64,000 nucleotides of DNA from Agrococcus sp. Marseille-P2731 (GTDB taxonomy: Bacteria; Actinomycetota; Actinomycetes; Actinomycetales; Microbacteriaceae), in contig NZ_FPEG01000001.1 of the NCBI RefSeq assembly GCF_900117395.1, forward strand, positions 248,001-312,000, written 5' to 3'. Positions 53,421 to 64,000 of the stretch are shown here, in pieces. A model generated the notes under the pieces. That model worked only from the letters and a program-made list of their open reading frames with translations, did not search any database and was not told the DNA's origin. The translations under genes and the position numbers were made by a program. Position 1 is the stretch's first letter, and each line of letters begins with the position of its first letter.

Positions 53421-53476
53421 GCCGTGTGCCAGCGGGATAGTCCCAGCGGATGCGCTGAGGTCCGGAGATCTTCCGG
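53402..53476. repeat. Palindromic GGATARTCC element, copy B
   Basis: CCGGAAGATCTC (53402-53413) is exactly complementary to GAGATCTTCCGG (53464-53475), and GGGATAGTCCC (53434-53444) forms a small hairpin between them. The left arm encodes the last residues of the AbiEi/DUF559 gene. Confidence 0.85.
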
Positions 53477-53477
53477 C

Positions 53478-53515
53478 AGCACGAAGGGCCCGGCCGGAGC
53501 CGGGCCCTTCGTGCT
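53478..53515. terminator. Strong terminator between AbiEi/DUF559 gene and icd
   Basis: A perfect 17-bp stem (AGCACGAAGGGCCCGGC and complement) with loop CGGA; placed to end both convergent transcripts. Confidence 0.88.
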
Positions 53516-53554
53516 GCGCCCGCCTCTGGGGGTCAACCCAGCGGCGGCGAAGGG

Positions 53555-55774
<2,220 letters not shown>

Positions 55775-55955
55775 GCGGCTCGAACCTCTCGCAGTGAAGT
55801 GATGGAGGGCGGCCACGATCGGTGCGCGGGCCGCGCCGTGCCCGTCCAACCTACCGTCTCGCCCGTCGGCGGTGCGCGATCCCAGCGCCGCTCGAGCGGC
55901 GCCGGGCACCTCGTGCTGCCCGGCGAGGCGACGGCCTCGGGGGCGGATGCGTCGA

Positions 55956-55961
55956 TACAGT
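55956..55961 (+). promoter_or_regulatory. -10 element TACAGT, leaderless start of the DUF6350 gene
   Basis: TACAGT ends seven bases before GTG 55969. Confidence 0.55.
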
Positions 55962-55968
55962 GCCTGCC

Positions 55969-57558
55969 GTGCGTCGCGTATGGGCCGGCATCGGCCAGGC
56001 AGTCGAGTCCGCAGCCATCGCGGCGGCGGGCATCGTGCTGTGCGCGCTCGTCTGCGTCGCCGTCTGGGGCATCGATCAGGGCTTCGGCGGCGACCCCCTG
56101 GTGCAGTGGCGCATCGCGGCGGACGCCTGGCTGCTCGGGCACGGCGTCGACATCGGCATCACGCCCGGCCGCGAGACCGTGCTCGCCGTGGGCCTCGAGG
56201 AGGCCGGGCGCTCGTGGGTGCTCTCGGCAGGCGCGTGGGGCATCGGCCTCATCACCTTCTGGCTGCACTGGCGCAGCGGCGGGAGGCTCGCCACGCTGCC
56301 CTTGCTCGACACGTCCATCGCGATCCTGCTCGGCGCGGTCGCGACCGGCACCATCGGCCTGCTGGTCGGCTCGAGCGCGCAGCACGGGGTCGCGAGCCCC
56401 GACCTCGCGCAGGCGGCCGTGCTGCCAGCGCTCGTCGCGCTGCTCGGCATGGGCGCCGCGGTGCTCGCCGCCCACAAGCACCGCTGGCTGCTCGCAATCG
56501 CCGCCGCGCTCACGGTCGAGGAGCGGTGGCTGCGCTCGATCCGCGCGGCGTTCCGCGCCGGGTTCGCGGGGCTCGTCGGCGTGCTGGGCGTCGGCGCGGG
56601 GCTCGTCGGCCTCGGCCTGCTCCTGCGGTTCACGGACGGCCTGCTGCTGCTGGAGTCGCTCGGGGTCACCGCCGTCGGCGTCATCGCGATCTTCCTGGTG
56701 CAGCTCGCCCTCGCGCCGACCGCGATCGTCTGGGGCGCGTCCTGGGCCGTCGGGCCCGGCTTCATGATCGGCCAGGGCTCGAGCGTCTCGCCGCTCGGCA
56801 CGGACCTCGGCCCGGTGCCCGCGCTGCCGCTGCTGGCCGCGATCGACCCGGAGGCGCAGCCCTGGATGGCCGCCGTCGTCGTGCTGCCGGTGCTGGCCGC
56901 CGTGCTCGTCGGCGTCTTCGTGCGCCAGAGCCTGCTCGCGGGCAGCGCTGCCCGGCCGGTGCACTGGTGGGAGCTCGCGATCACCGCGGTCGGCGGTGGC
57001 GTGCTCGCCGGCGCGCTGCTGGGCATCGCCGCCATGCTCTCGGCCGGCGCGATCGGACCCGGACGCCTGGCGGTGACGGGGCCGGATGCGGTGCTCGTCG
57101 CGGCGTGGGGCGCGCTCGAGGTCGGGGTCGGCCTGCTCATCGGCATGCTGGCCGGCGGCAAGGGGGTCGGCGCGCTCGCGGGCGGCTTCGCGCTGCCGCT
57201 CGCGGCGGAGGGCGAGGGGTCGAGGATCCGCGACTTCTTCGGCTTCGGCGGCGGAGGGGGAGCGGCGGCGGATCGCGAGCCCGACGAGTCGGACGAGGAC
57301 GACGCCGAGGCCGGGGCGGTCGGCGAGGTCGTGGGCGACGACGACGGCGACGACCGCGACGATGCGAGCCCGCCCGCCGAGTCCGCTGCACCAACCGCTG
57401 CCGCTGGCTCCGACGAAGCCGCTGCACCCGGCGAGGCCGCTGCACCCGACGGCGCCGCTGCGCCGGGCGGCGCGACGGGCGACCACGGCGGGCCGACCGC
57501 GGTCGGCGCGGCGTCGCCCGAGGCATCCGGCACCGACTCGCCCCGCGACCCTCGGTAG
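55969..57558 (+). CDS. DUF6350 family polytopic membrane protein
   Basis: This 529-residue protein has about ten to eleven hydrophobic helices up to residue ~420, with [21 protein letters not shown] near the start and [40 protein letters not shown] in the middle, the DUF6350 hallmark. A ~110-residue Asp/Glu/Ala/Pro-rich cytoplasmic tail follows. Function is unknown, but the gene precedes purN and purH across many actinobacteria. The start is the GTG behind the TACAGT element. Confidence 0.88.
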   Translation: MRRVWAGIGQAVESAAIAAAGIVLCALVCVAVWGIDQGFGGDPLVQWRIAADAWLLGHGVDIGITPGRETVLAVGLEEAGRSWVLSAGAWGIGLITFWLHWRSGGRLATLPLLDTSIAILLGAVATGTIGLLVGSSAQHGVASPDLAQAAVLPALVALLGMGAAVLAAHKHRWLLAIAAALTVEERWLRSIRAAFRAGFAGLVGVLGVGAGLVGLGLLLRFTDGLLLLESLGVTAVGVIAIFLVQLALAPTAIVWGASWAVGPGFMIGQGSSVSPLGTDLGPVPALPLLAAIDPEAQPWMAAVVVLPVLAAVLVGVFVRQSLLAGSAARPVHWWELAITAVGGGVLAGALLGIAAMLSAGAIGPGRLAVTGPDAVLVAAWGALEVGVGLLIGMLAGGKGVGALAGGFALPLAAEGEGSRIRDFFGFGGGGGAAADREPDESDEDDAEAGAVGEVVGDDDGDDRDDASPPAESAAPTAAAGSDEAAAPGEAAAPDGAAAPGGATGDHGGPTAVGAASPEASGTDSPRDPR

Positions 57559-57561
57559 GCT
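57556..57561 (+). promoter_or_regulatory. -10 element TAGGCT, leaderless start of purN
   Basis: TAGGCT ends seven bases before GTG 57569 and overlaps the stop of the DUF6350 gene. Confidence 0.6.
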
Positions 57562-57568
57562 GGACGGC

Positions 57569-58195
57569 GTGCTGCGTCTCGTCGTCCTCGTCTCCGGCAG
57601 CGGCACCAACTTCGCCGATCTGCTGCAGCGCACGAAGGCCGGGCGCGTGCCCGCCGAGATCATCGCCGTCGGCGCCGACCGCGCGTGCGGCGGCATCGAG
57701 ACGGCTGCGGCAGCCGGCATCCCCACCTTCGTCGAGCCCTTCTCGGCGCCCCGTGAGGCGTGGTCGCGCCGCGTCGCCGACCGCGTCGCGGCCTTCGAGC
57801 CCGACCTCGTCGTGCTGTCGGGCTTCATGCGCCTGCTGTCGCCCGAGGCCGTCGCCCGCTTCGAGCCGGCGCTGCTCAACACCCACCCCGCCTTCCTGCC
57901 GGAGTTCCCCGGCGCCCACGGCGTGCGCGACGCGCTCGCCGCGGGCGTGACCGAGACGGGCGCATCCGTCATCATCGTCGACAGCGGCGTCGACACCGGG
58001 CCGATCCTCGCGCAGCAGCGCGTGCCGATCGAGCCCGACGACAGCCCGGACGCGTTGCACGACCGCATCAAGCTGGTCGAGCGCGAGCTGCTCGCGAGCG
58101 TCATCACCGACATCGCCGACGGCACCATCGACCTCGCCGACCACGGCCTCGAGCACCGCCTCGACCGCCCCGACACCCCAAGGACAGCACAGTGA
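57569..58195 (+). CDS. purN: Phosphoribosylglycinamide formyltransferase
   Basis: This 208-residue enzyme formylates GAR using 10-formyl-THF (step 3 of purine synthesis). It has the N-terminal [15 protein letters not shown] phosphate loop, the catalytic Asn and His in [17 protein letters not shown], and Asp in [14 protein letters not shown]. The stop overlaps the purH start by four bases. Start GTG 57569 gives [12 protein letters not shown] as in homologues. Confidence 0.95.
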   Translation: MLRLVVLVSGSGTNFADLLQRTKAGRVPAEIIAVGADRACGGIETAAAAGIPTFVEPFSAPREAWSRRVADRVAAFEPDLVVLSGFMRLLSPEAVARFEPALLNTHPAFLPEFPGAHGVRDALAAGVTETGASVIIVDSGVDTGPILAQQRVPIEPDDSPDALHDRIKLVERELLASVITDIADGTIDLADHGLEHRLDRPDTPRTAQ

Positions 58196-59988
58196 GCGGA
58201 CCCCAGCACGACCCGAGCCTCTACCGCGAGCGCGAGCAGGTGCCGTTCCGGCGCGCGCTGCTGTCGGTGAGCGACAAGTCCGGCATCGTCGAGCTCGGCA
58301 CGGCGCTCGCCGCGGCCGGCGTCGAGCTGGTCTCGACCGGTTCGACGGCGAAGATGCTGGCAGATGCGGGGCTGGCGGTCACCGAGGTCGCCTCGGTGAC
58401 GGGGTTCCAGGAGGCGCTGGACGGCCGCGTGAAGACCCTGCACCCGGCGATCCACGCCGGCCTGCTTGCCGACCTGCGGCTCGAGCACCACGAGGCGCAG
58501 CTCGCTGACCTCGGCATCGCGCCGTTCGAGCTCGTCGTCGTCAACCTCTACCCCTTCGTCGAGACGGTGCGCTCCGGCGCCGCCGATGCCGACGTGGTCG
58601 AGCAGATCGACATCGGCGGCCCGGCCATGGTGCGCGCTGCGGCCAAGAACCACGCGAACGTGGCGATCGTCACCGATCCGCGCGTCTACCCCCTGATCGA
58701 GCGGGCTGCGGCGACGGGACTCTCGCTCATGCAGCGGCGTGCGCTCGCGCGCGACGCCTTCGCGCACACCGCCGGCTACGACCGCGCCGTCGCGCGCTGG
58801 TTCGCGGGCGAGCCCGTCGACGAGGTGTCGGCTGCGGCCGCCGCCGCCACGCCGACCTCGCCGGTCGAGGAGCGCGCCGCCGCCCCCGCCTCGCCGGTCG
58901 AGGAGCGCGCCGCCGCCTCCGCCTCGACGGTCGAGGAGCGCGCCGCCGCAGGCGGCACGCGTCACGAGACCACCGCACCCGCCGCTCCCGAGCCCGCCGC
59001 CGCATCCGCCGTGCCCGACACCTCGAGCGCCACGGGCCTGCTGCGCGCCGTCGGCGCCGCGACCCTCGTGCAGGGCCTGCGCTACGGCGAGAACAGCCAC
59101 CAGCAGGCGGGGATCTTCGGTCTGCCGGGCGGCAGGGGGATCACGCAGGCCGAGCTCCTGCACGGCAAGCCCATGTCGTTCAACAACTACGTCGACGCCG
59201 ACGCGGCCCTGCGCGCCGCCTTCGACTTCACGGAGCCCGGGGTCGCGATCATCAAGCACGCGAACCCCTGCGGCATCGCGATCGCGGCACCGGGTGCCGA
59301 CGATGCGATCGCCTCGGCGCACCAGCGCGCGCACGCCTGCGACCCGGTGTCGGCCTTCGGCGGGGTCATCGCCGCGAACCGCGTCGTCACTCGCGCCATG
59401 GCGGAGTCGGTGAAGGAGATCTTCACCGAGGTCGTCGTCGCGCCCGACTTCGAGCCCGAGGCGCTCGAGCTGCTGACGGCCAAGAAGAGCATCCGCCTGC
59501 TGCGCCTGCCGGAGGGCTACGCGCGCGAGGCCAGCGAGCTGCGCCAGGTCTCCGGCGGCGTGCTCGTGCAGCAGCCCGACACCTTCGACGGCTTCTCGTC
59601 GCACACGTGGCGCCGCGTCTCGGGCTCGCACGTGTCGGATGCGGTGCTCACCGACCTCGAGTTCGCGTGGCGGGCGGTGCGGTCGGTCAAGTCGAACGCG
59701 ATCCTGCTCGCCTCCGGCGGGGCATCGGTCGGCGTGGGCATGGGCCAGGTCAACCGCGTCGACTCGTGCGGCCTCGCCGTGGCGCGCGCAGGCGACCGGG
59801 CGGCCGGCTCCGTGGCGGCGTCGGATGCGTTCTTCCCCTTCGCCGACGGCCTGCAGGTGCTGCTCGACGCGGGTGTGCAGGCGGTCGTGCAGCCGGGCGG
59901 GTCGGTGCGCGACGAGGAGGTCATCGCGGCCGCGAACGCCGCGGGCGTCACGATGTACTTCACCGGAGAGCGCCACTTCGCGCACTGA
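58192..59988 (+). CDS. purH: Bifunctional AICAR formyltransferase/IMP cyclohydrolase with repeat-derived insertion
   Basis: This 598-residue enzyme catalyses the last two steps to IMP. The N-terminal cyclohydrolase domain ([35 protein letters not shown]) runs to ~210. The AICAR transformylase domain begins with [13 protein letters not shown] (~292) and has [11 protein letters not shown] and [10 protein letters not shown]-like [12 protein letters not shown]. Between them is a ~70-residue Ala-rich insertion with three SPVEERAAA-like units (223-260) encoded by the GGTCGAGGAGCGCG repeat. Typical PurH is ~520-535 residues, so the extra length matches the insertion. Coupled to purN. Confidence 0.95.
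   Translation: MSGPQHDPSLYREREQVPFRRALLSVSDKSGIVELGTALAAAGVELVSTGSTAKMLADAGLAVTEVASVTGFQEALDGRVKTLHPAIHAGLLADLRLEHHEAQLADLGIAPFELVVVNLYPFVETVRSGAADADVVEQIDIGGPAMVRAAAKNHANVAIVTDPRVYPLIERAAATGLSLMQRRALARDAFAHTAGYDRAVARWFAGEPVDEVSAAAAAATPTSPVEERAAAPASPVEERAAASASTVEERAAAGGTRHETTAPAAPEPAAASAVPDTSSATGLLRAVGAATLVQGLRYGENSHQQAGIFGLPGGRGITQAELLHGKPMSFNNYVDADAALRAAFDFTEPGVAIIKHANPCGIAIAAPGADDAIASAHQRAHACDPVSAFGGVIAANRVVTRAMAESVKEIFTEVVVAPDFEPEALELLTAKKSIRLLRLPEGYAREASELRQVSGGVLVQQPDTFDGFSSHTWRRVSGSHVSDAVLTDLEFAWRAVRSVKSNAILLASGGASVGVGMGQVNRVDSCGLAVARAGDRAAGSVAASDAFFPFADGLQVLLDAGVQAVVQPGGSVRDEEVIAAANAAGVTMYFTGERHFAH
58858..58971. repeat. Three in-frame 33-bp copies of the GGTCGAGGAGCGCG repeat inside purH
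   Basis: Units start at 58858, 58891 and 58924 (TCGCCGGTCGAGGAGCGCGC and variants). The last one continues into GCAGGCGGCACGCGTCACGAGACC, the same end as the intergenic arrays. The period of 33 keeps the reading frame. Confidence 0.88.
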
Positions 59989-60021
59989 CGCGCGCCGCGC
60001 CGCTGCGGCGCCCGCGCCGAG

Positions 60022-60112
60022 CACAACGCAAGCCCGGCGCGCGAGGGCTGCGGCGCTCCGGTGTCCAGCTCGCGTTCCGCCGCGTCTCGAGGCGCGCGGA
60101 CTTGCGTTGTGC
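60022..60112. repeat. 91-bp imperfect inverted repeat after purH
   Basis: GCACAACGCAAG (60022-60033) is exactly complementary to CTTGCGTTGTGC (60101-60112), and the adjoining ~12 bases of each arm pair imperfectly. It could be a terminator-like structure or a small repeat element; only one copy is seen in this window. Confidence 0.6.
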
Positions 60113-60143
60113 AGAGCCGCTGCGGAAGCCGCGGGCGAGCCGC

Positions 60144-60149
60144 TACGCT
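60144..60149 (+). promoter_or_regulatory. -10 element TACGCT, leaderless start of the P-loop kinase gene
   Basis: TACGCT ends seven bases before GTG 60157. Confidence 0.5.
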
Positions 60150-60156
60150 CGCTCGC

Positions 60157-60708
60157 GTGAGCGCCGGGAGCATCGACGACGTGCGAGCGGCCAGCCGCGT
60201 GCTGTGCTTCGGCGTCACCGGCTCGGGCAAGTCGACGCTCGCCGCAGCGCTCGCCGAGCGCCTCGACCTGCCCCTCGTGCTCATCGACGAGCTGTGCTGG
60301 GAGCCGGGTTGGGTGCAGCCGCCGCGCGATGAGCTCGACCGGCGCATCCTGCCGGTGCTGGAGCGCGACGCCTACGTGCTCGACTCGGTCTACGGCATCC
60401 ACAACCACCTCGCGCTCGAGCGCGTCGACGTGATCGTCGCGCTCGACTACCCGCGCCTCACCTCGTTCGCGCGGCTCCTGCGTCGCAGCGCCCAGCGCAT
60501 CCGCACCCGTGAGGCGGTCTGCAACGGCAACGTCGAGACGCTCGGCCGCACGCTCGCCCGCGACTCGATCCTGTGGTGGCACATCCGCTCGTGGCGCTCG
60601 AAGCGCGAGCGAATCCGGCGCTGGCACGCGGATGCGTCGGCACCGCCCGTGCTCGTCCTCCCGATGCCTCGCGACGCCGAGGCCCTGCTGGCGCAGCTCG
60701 GATCCTGA
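60157..60708 (+). CDS. P-loop nucleotide kinase-like (topology modulation/adenylate-kinase-related) protein
   Basis: This 183-residue protein has Walker A GVTGSGKST near residue 20, the LID-like motif IDELCWEPGWVQPPRDEL and VIVALDYPRLTSFARLLRRSAQRIRTREAVCNGN, shared with the FlaR/topology-modulation group of adenylate-kinase-like proteins. Substrate is unknown; it probably phosphorylates a small molecule or acts as an NTPase. It is cytoplasmic. It stands between purH and the ABC exporter, apparently as a single gene. Confidence 0.82.
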   Translation: MSAGSIDDVRAASRVLCFGVTGSGKSTLAAALAERLDLPLVLIDELCWEPGWVQPPRDELDRRILPVLERDAYVLDSVYGIHNHLALERVDVIVALDYPRLTSFARLLRRSAQRIRTREAVCNGNVETLGRTLARDSILWWHIRSWRSKRERIRRWHADASAPPVLVLPMPRDAEALLAQLGS

Positions 60709-60762
60709 GGTCGGCGGGCGGGTCCCCGAGCGAGGGCGCTTGGGGGACAAAGCAAAAGTGAT

Positions 60763-60812
60763 TGAGAATCTTCGATCAGGGCTAGACGCCGCGACGGGCC
60801 TCTGCTTAGACT
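60763..60812 (+). promoter_or_regulatory. Possible promoter region of the leader ORF and ABC exporter
   Basis: An AT-richer patch at ~60749-60780 contains an imperfect palindrome (TGATTGAGAATCTTCGATCA). TAGACT at 60807-60812 could be the -10 element of the leader transcript. No known operator is recognised. Confidence 0.35.
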
Positions 60813-60859
60813 CGAAGGCTGTCCGCACCGCAGGGGAGCGGCCGACCGAGGAGGATGCC

Positions 60860-60934
60860 ATGAGCACGACGACGACCACACCGATCGCTGCTGCCGGCCT
60901 CCTCGCGCGCTCCGGGCGTCCGGCCGCCAGCTAG
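60860..60934 (+). CDS. 24-residue leader peptide upstream of the ABC exporter genes
   Basis: ATG 60860 is preceded by GAGGAGGATGCC, one of the strongest ribosome sites in the window, and the frame ends at TAG 60934. The peptide starts [19 protein letters not shown] and ends RPAAS. It lies 158 bases before the first exporter gene. Position and size fit a regulatory leader peptide, where translation of the short ORF would control the downstream mRNA; a tiny exported peptide is the other possibility. Confidence 0.55.
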   Translation: MSTTTTTPIAAAGLLARSGRPAAS

Positions 60935-61092
60935 CGACGCAGCCCGCGAGCCTCGCTCGCGCCTCGCATGTCGGTGGCAGCACCGAGCATCGACCAGCGG
61001 CATCCGTGCCGCAGCACCACCAGCACCTCGCGACACCGCAGTCGTCCCGCTCCCACCGCCGGCTCGTCGTCGGCGGCCAGAAGGATCCCGTC

Positions 61093-62988
61093 ATGTCTTC
61101 GACGTCCCACCAGGACTCGCCCACCGCCCCCGACCAGCGGCCGATCGGCCACCTGCGCGCGCTCAGCAGGCTGCTGCCGTACATCCGGCCCGTGCTGCCG
61201 CGCTTCCTCTTCGGCACCCTGGCCGCGCTGCTGTCCGCGCTGCTGAGCCTCGCGACGCCGATGGTGATGCGCGCGCTCGTCGACGGTCCGCTCGCCGACG
61301 CAGACGCCGCCGCCGTGTGGCCCGTCGCGGCGCTGATCCTCGTGCTCGCGCTCGGCGAGGCCTTCTTCGTCTTCCTGCGCCGCTTCCTCGTCACGCTGCC
61401 GTCGACCCAGGTCGAGGCGACGATGCGCAGCGCGCTCTACCGCAAGCTGCAGGCGCTCCCGGTCGCGTTCCACGACCGCTGGCAGTCGGGCCAGCTGCTC
61501 AGCCGCGCCGTGCAGGATCTCGGCATGCTGCGGCGCTTCGCCGCCTTCGGCGCACCGCTGCTCGTGGTCAACTCGATCACGCTCGTCGTGGGCATCGTCA
61601 TCCTCTTCTTCTGGAGCCCGCTGCTCGCCGGCATCTTCGTCGTGCTCTCTGCGCCCATCGCGTTCGTCGCACTGCGCTTCGAGCAGCGCTACCACCTGGT
61701 GTCGCGCTCGGCCCAGGACCAGGCCGGCGACCTCGCGACGACCGTCGAGCAGTCGATCCACGGCATCCGCGTGCTGAAGGCCTTCGGCCGCGGGCGCCAC
61801 GCGCTCGAGGGCTTCACGAAGCAGGCATCGAGGCTGCGCGAGACCGAGATCGACAAGGCCCGCATGGACGGCCACCTGTGGATGTGGCTCACGATCGTGC
61901 CCTACATCTCCTATGCCGTGTGCCTCTTCGTGGGCGTCGGCCTGGCCGCGGACGGGCAGCTCTCGGTCGGCACGCTCGCCGCGTTCTTCGCCATCGCGAT
62001 GGTTCTGAACTGGCCGATCGAGTCGATCGGCTTCCTCTTCGCGTTCCTGATCGACGCCTCGAACGCGTCCCGCCGCTTCCACGAGATCACCGACTCCGAG
62101 AACACCATCGTCGACCCCGAGGAGCCCACCACCATCGCGCGCCCGCACGGCTCGCTCGTCTTCGAGGACGTGCGGTTCCGCTACCAGGACGCGCAGCCCC
62201 ACGAGCGCGACCTCGTCGACGGCGCCACGCTCGCGCTCGAGCCCGGCGAGACGATGGCGCTCATCGGCATCACCGGCTCCGGCAAGACGACGCTGACCGC
62301 GCTGCCGGCGAGGCTCTACGACGTGACGGGCGGCCGCGTGCTGCTCGACGGCGTCGACGTGCGCGACCTCACGCTCAAGGAGCTCCGCACCCACGTGGCG
62401 ATGGCCTTCGAGGACGCGACGCTGTTCTCCGCCTCCGTGCGAGACAACGTGCTGCTCGGCGCGCCGGAAGCGTCGGAGGAGGCGCTGGAGCGCGCGCTCG
62501 CCATCGCGCAGGCGGGCTTCGCGCGCGACCTCCCGAAGGGCCTCGACACCGAGATCGGCGAGGAGGGCCTCTCGCTCTCGGGCGGCCAGCGACAGCGCCT
62601 CGCGCTCGCTCGCGCCGTCGCCGCTGCGCCCGCGGTGCTCGTGCTCGACGACCCGCTCTCGGCGCTCGACGTCGAGACGGAGGCGCTCGTCGAGGAGGCG
62701 CTGCGCAGCGTGCTCGGGACGACCACCGCGCTCATCGTGGCGCACCGGCCGAGCACGGTGCAGCTCGCCGACCGCGTCGCGCTCATGCGGGACGGCCGCA
62801 TCGACGACGTCGGCACCCACTCCGAGCTGCTGGCGCGCAACGAGCACTACCGCTTCGTCATCTCGAGCCTCGAGGAGACCGAGCGCGGCCGCCAGAGCAT
62901 CGAGGCGGTCACGGGCACGATGCAGGTGGTCGACGTGGATGCGCTCGGCAGCCACGAGCAGCACGACGACGAGGAGGTGTCCCGATGA
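61093..62988 (+). CDS. ABC exporter half-transporter, ATPase with non-canonical site
   Basis: This 631-residue protein has a six-helix exporter membrane domain (~25-325) fused to an ATPase domain with Walker [10 protein letters not shown], signature [10 protein letters not shown], Walker [13 protein letters not shown] and H-loop IVAHRP. The Q-loop position is AFEDATLF (Glu instead of Gln), and Asp replaces the catalytic Glu after Walker B, marks of the inactive site in heterodimeric exporters. It probably forms a drug or lipid exporter with the next gene. ATG 61093 follows AGAAGGATCCCGTC. Its stop overlaps the partner start. Confidence 0.92.
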   Translation: MSSTSHQDSPTAPDQRPIGHLRALSRLLPYIRPVLPRFLFGTLAALLSALLSLATPMVMRALVDGPLADADAAAVWPVAALILVLALGEAFFVFLRRFLVTLPSTQVEATMRSALYRKLQALPVAFHDRWQSGQLLSRAVQDLGMLRRFAAFGAPLLVVNSITLVVGIVILFFWSPLLAGIFVVLSAPIAFVALRFEQRYHLVSRSAQDQAGDLATTVEQSIHGIRVLKAFGRGRHALEGFTKQASRLRETEIDKARMDGHLWMWLTIVPYISYAVCLFVGVGLAADGQLSVGTLAAFFAIAMVLNWPIESIGFLFAFLIDASNASRRFHEITDSENTIVDPEEPTTIARPHGSLVFEDVRFRYQDAQPHERDLVDGATLALEPGETMALIGITGSGKTTLTALPARLYDVTGGRVLLDGVDVRDLTLKELRTHVAMAFEDATLFSASVRDNVLLGAPEASEEALERALAIAQAGFARDLPKGLDTEIGEEGLSLSGGQRQRLALARAVAAAPAVLVLDDPLSALDVETEALVEEALRSVLGTTTALIVAHRPSTVQLADRVALMRDGRIDDVGTHSELLARNEHYRFVISSLEETERGRQSIEAVTGTMQVVDVDALGSHEQHDDEEVSR

Positions 62989-64000
62989 CCGTCACCGGTG
63001 TGCAGGGCGAAGACCGCTCCGACTACACGAAGGAGGAGTCGCGGCAGATCCGCGCCCGCTCGCGGCGCCTGCTCGGCTCCCTCCTGCGGCCGCACGTCGG
63101 TCGCGTCGTGCTCACGATGCTGCTCGTCGTCGTCTCGGTCGCCGCGAGCATCGCGGGCCCGATGATCATCGCCTTCGGCATCGACCAGGCTCTGCCCGCG
63201 ATCATGGAGCAGGCCGACTGGATGCCACTGTGGGGCGCGACGATCGTCTACATCGCCGCCGCGATCCTGTCGGGCGTCCTGATGTTCCTCTACACGGTGA
63301 GCGTCGCCCGCATCAGCCAGACGGTGCTGTTCGACCTGCGCCGTCGGCTCTTCGACCACTCGCAGCGGCTCAGCCTCGAGTTCCACGAGAGCTACACCTC
63401 CGGCCGCATCATCGCACGCCAGACGAGCGACCTCGAATCCATCCGCGACCTGCTCGACCAGGGCCTCAACGAGCTCGTGCGAGGCATCCTCTTCATGGGC
63501 TTCACCGCGGTCGCGATGACGATCCTCGACCCGCTGTCGGGCTTGATCGTGGCGCTCGCGCTGATCCCCGCGGTCATCCTGACCCGCTGGTTCCAGGTGC
63601 GCTCGACGAAGCTGTTCCGAGAGACGCGGACGACGAGCGCGCGCATGATCGTGCACTTCGTCGAGACGATGACGGGCATCCGCGCCGTGAAGGCGTTCCG
63701 CAAGGAGCCGGCGAACCAGCGCGAGTTCGACCAGCGCGTCGACGACTACCGCGACGCGAACTTCCGCACGATCAACATCTTCGGCATCTACGAGCCCGGC
63801 ATCATGGCGATCGGCGCGGTCACGCTCGCGACGCTCGTGCTGGTCGGCGGGCTCCGCGTCGTCGACGGCTCGCTCGAGATCGGTGCGCTGCTGGGCATCG
63901 CGCTCTACGCTCGCAGCTTCTTCCAGCCCATCCAGGGCATCGGCATGTTCTTCAACGGCTACCAGGCGGCCTCCGCAGCGCTCGAGAAGATCTCGGGCGT
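62985..64000 (+). CDS. ABC exporter half-transporter, second subunit (3' end outside window)
   Basis: The frame starts at ATG 62985 behind GAGGAGGTGTCCCG, overlaps the previous stop (ATGA) and stays open to the window end (338 residues seen). It shows a short charged head, then an exporter-type six-helix membrane domain ([52 protein letters not shown]). The ATPase domain lies beyond the window, so its catalytic residues cannot be checked; it should supply the canonical site for the heterodimer. Confidence 0.92.
   Translation, partial: MTVTGVQGEDRSDYTKEESRQIRARSRRLLGSLLRPHVGRVVLTMLLVVVSVAASIAGPMIIAFGIDQALPAIMEQADWMPLWGATIVYIAAAILSGVLMFLYTVSVARISQTVLFDLRRRLFDHSQRLSLEFHESYTSGRIIARQTSDLESIRDLLDQGLNELVRGILFMGFTAVAMTILDPLSGLIVALALIPAVILTRWFQVRSTKLFRETRTTSARMIVHFVETMTGIRAVKAFRKEPANQREFDQRVDDYRDANFRTINIFGIYEPGIMAIGAVTLATLVLVGGLRVVDGSLEIGALLGIALYARSFFQPIQGIGMFFNGYQAASAALEKISG

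Overview
This window is chromosomal DNA from a high-GC actinobacterium, most likely a Microbacteriaceae member (an Agrococcus-like organism is my best guess). The grounds are very GC-rich codon use, GTG/TTG starts with AGGAGG-type ribosome sites, leaderless promoters, a monomeric isocitrate dehydrogenase, the DUF6350-purN-purH order and the SURF1-DUF3817-guaA order. Almost everything is core or housekeeping content. No tRNA, rRNA, CRISPR array, insertion sequence or prophage could be recognised.

Layout. 1-3 kb: alr(C-terminal part)-tsaE fusion, tsaB, rimI, tsaD (tRNA t6A synthesis). 3-5 kb: three small DUF4190-like membrane proteins, one with a long Tyr-Gly-Gln repeat domain. 5-6.8 kb: an islet of visibly lower GC with one secreted orphan. 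6.8-9.4 kb: a methyltransferase, groES with a CIRCE operator, rarD. 9.6-15.4 kb: branched-chain amino-acid ABC transporter, with the binding protein convergent to livHMGF; LivH carries an extra extracytoplasmic domain. 15.5-25 kb: guanine nucleotide genes (guaB, guaB3, guaA) interspersed with a DUF4097-padR pair, glpD, SURF1 and DUF3817. 25.9-29.4 kb: a DGPF protein, an MHS-type transporter and an ECF42 sigma factor. 29.5-31.2 kb: sufS-sufU. 31.4-37.2 kb: Na+ symporter, VOC protein, Bax-inhibitor-1 protein, GDPD and an LPXTG-anchored lamin-tail protein. 37.5-39.9 kb: pcrA. 40.7-46.5 kb: tctCBA divergent from a CitAB-like two-component system. 46.5-48.8 kb: lipoprotein-CDF pair and a VIT1-like protein. 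49-51 kb: sucCD. 51.2-53.4 kb: an acidic peptide, a degenerate metallo-beta-lactamase-fold protein and an AbiEi/DUF559 protein. 53.5-55.8 kb: icd. 56-60 kb: DUF6350, purN, purH. 60-64 kb: a P-loop kinase and a heterodimeric ABC exporter (second half cut by the window end) preceded by a 24-codon leader ORF.

Most interesting signals. (1) A Microbacteriaceae-style repeat (core GGTCGAGGAGCGCG) is present as tandem arrays at 10.9 kb and 37.3 kb and also sits inside the purH coding region, in frame, with its period changed to 33 bp. (2) A ~75-85 bp palindromic element with a GGATARTCC core is present in three copies, two of which bracket the AbiEi/DUF559 gene. (3) A possible ECF42 promoter lies before the DGPF gene. 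(4) Several fusions or degenerate active sites stand out: Alr-TsaE, the LivH N-terminal domain, a CDF with altered metal motif. All family assignments come from reading the translated sequence; no database search was possible.
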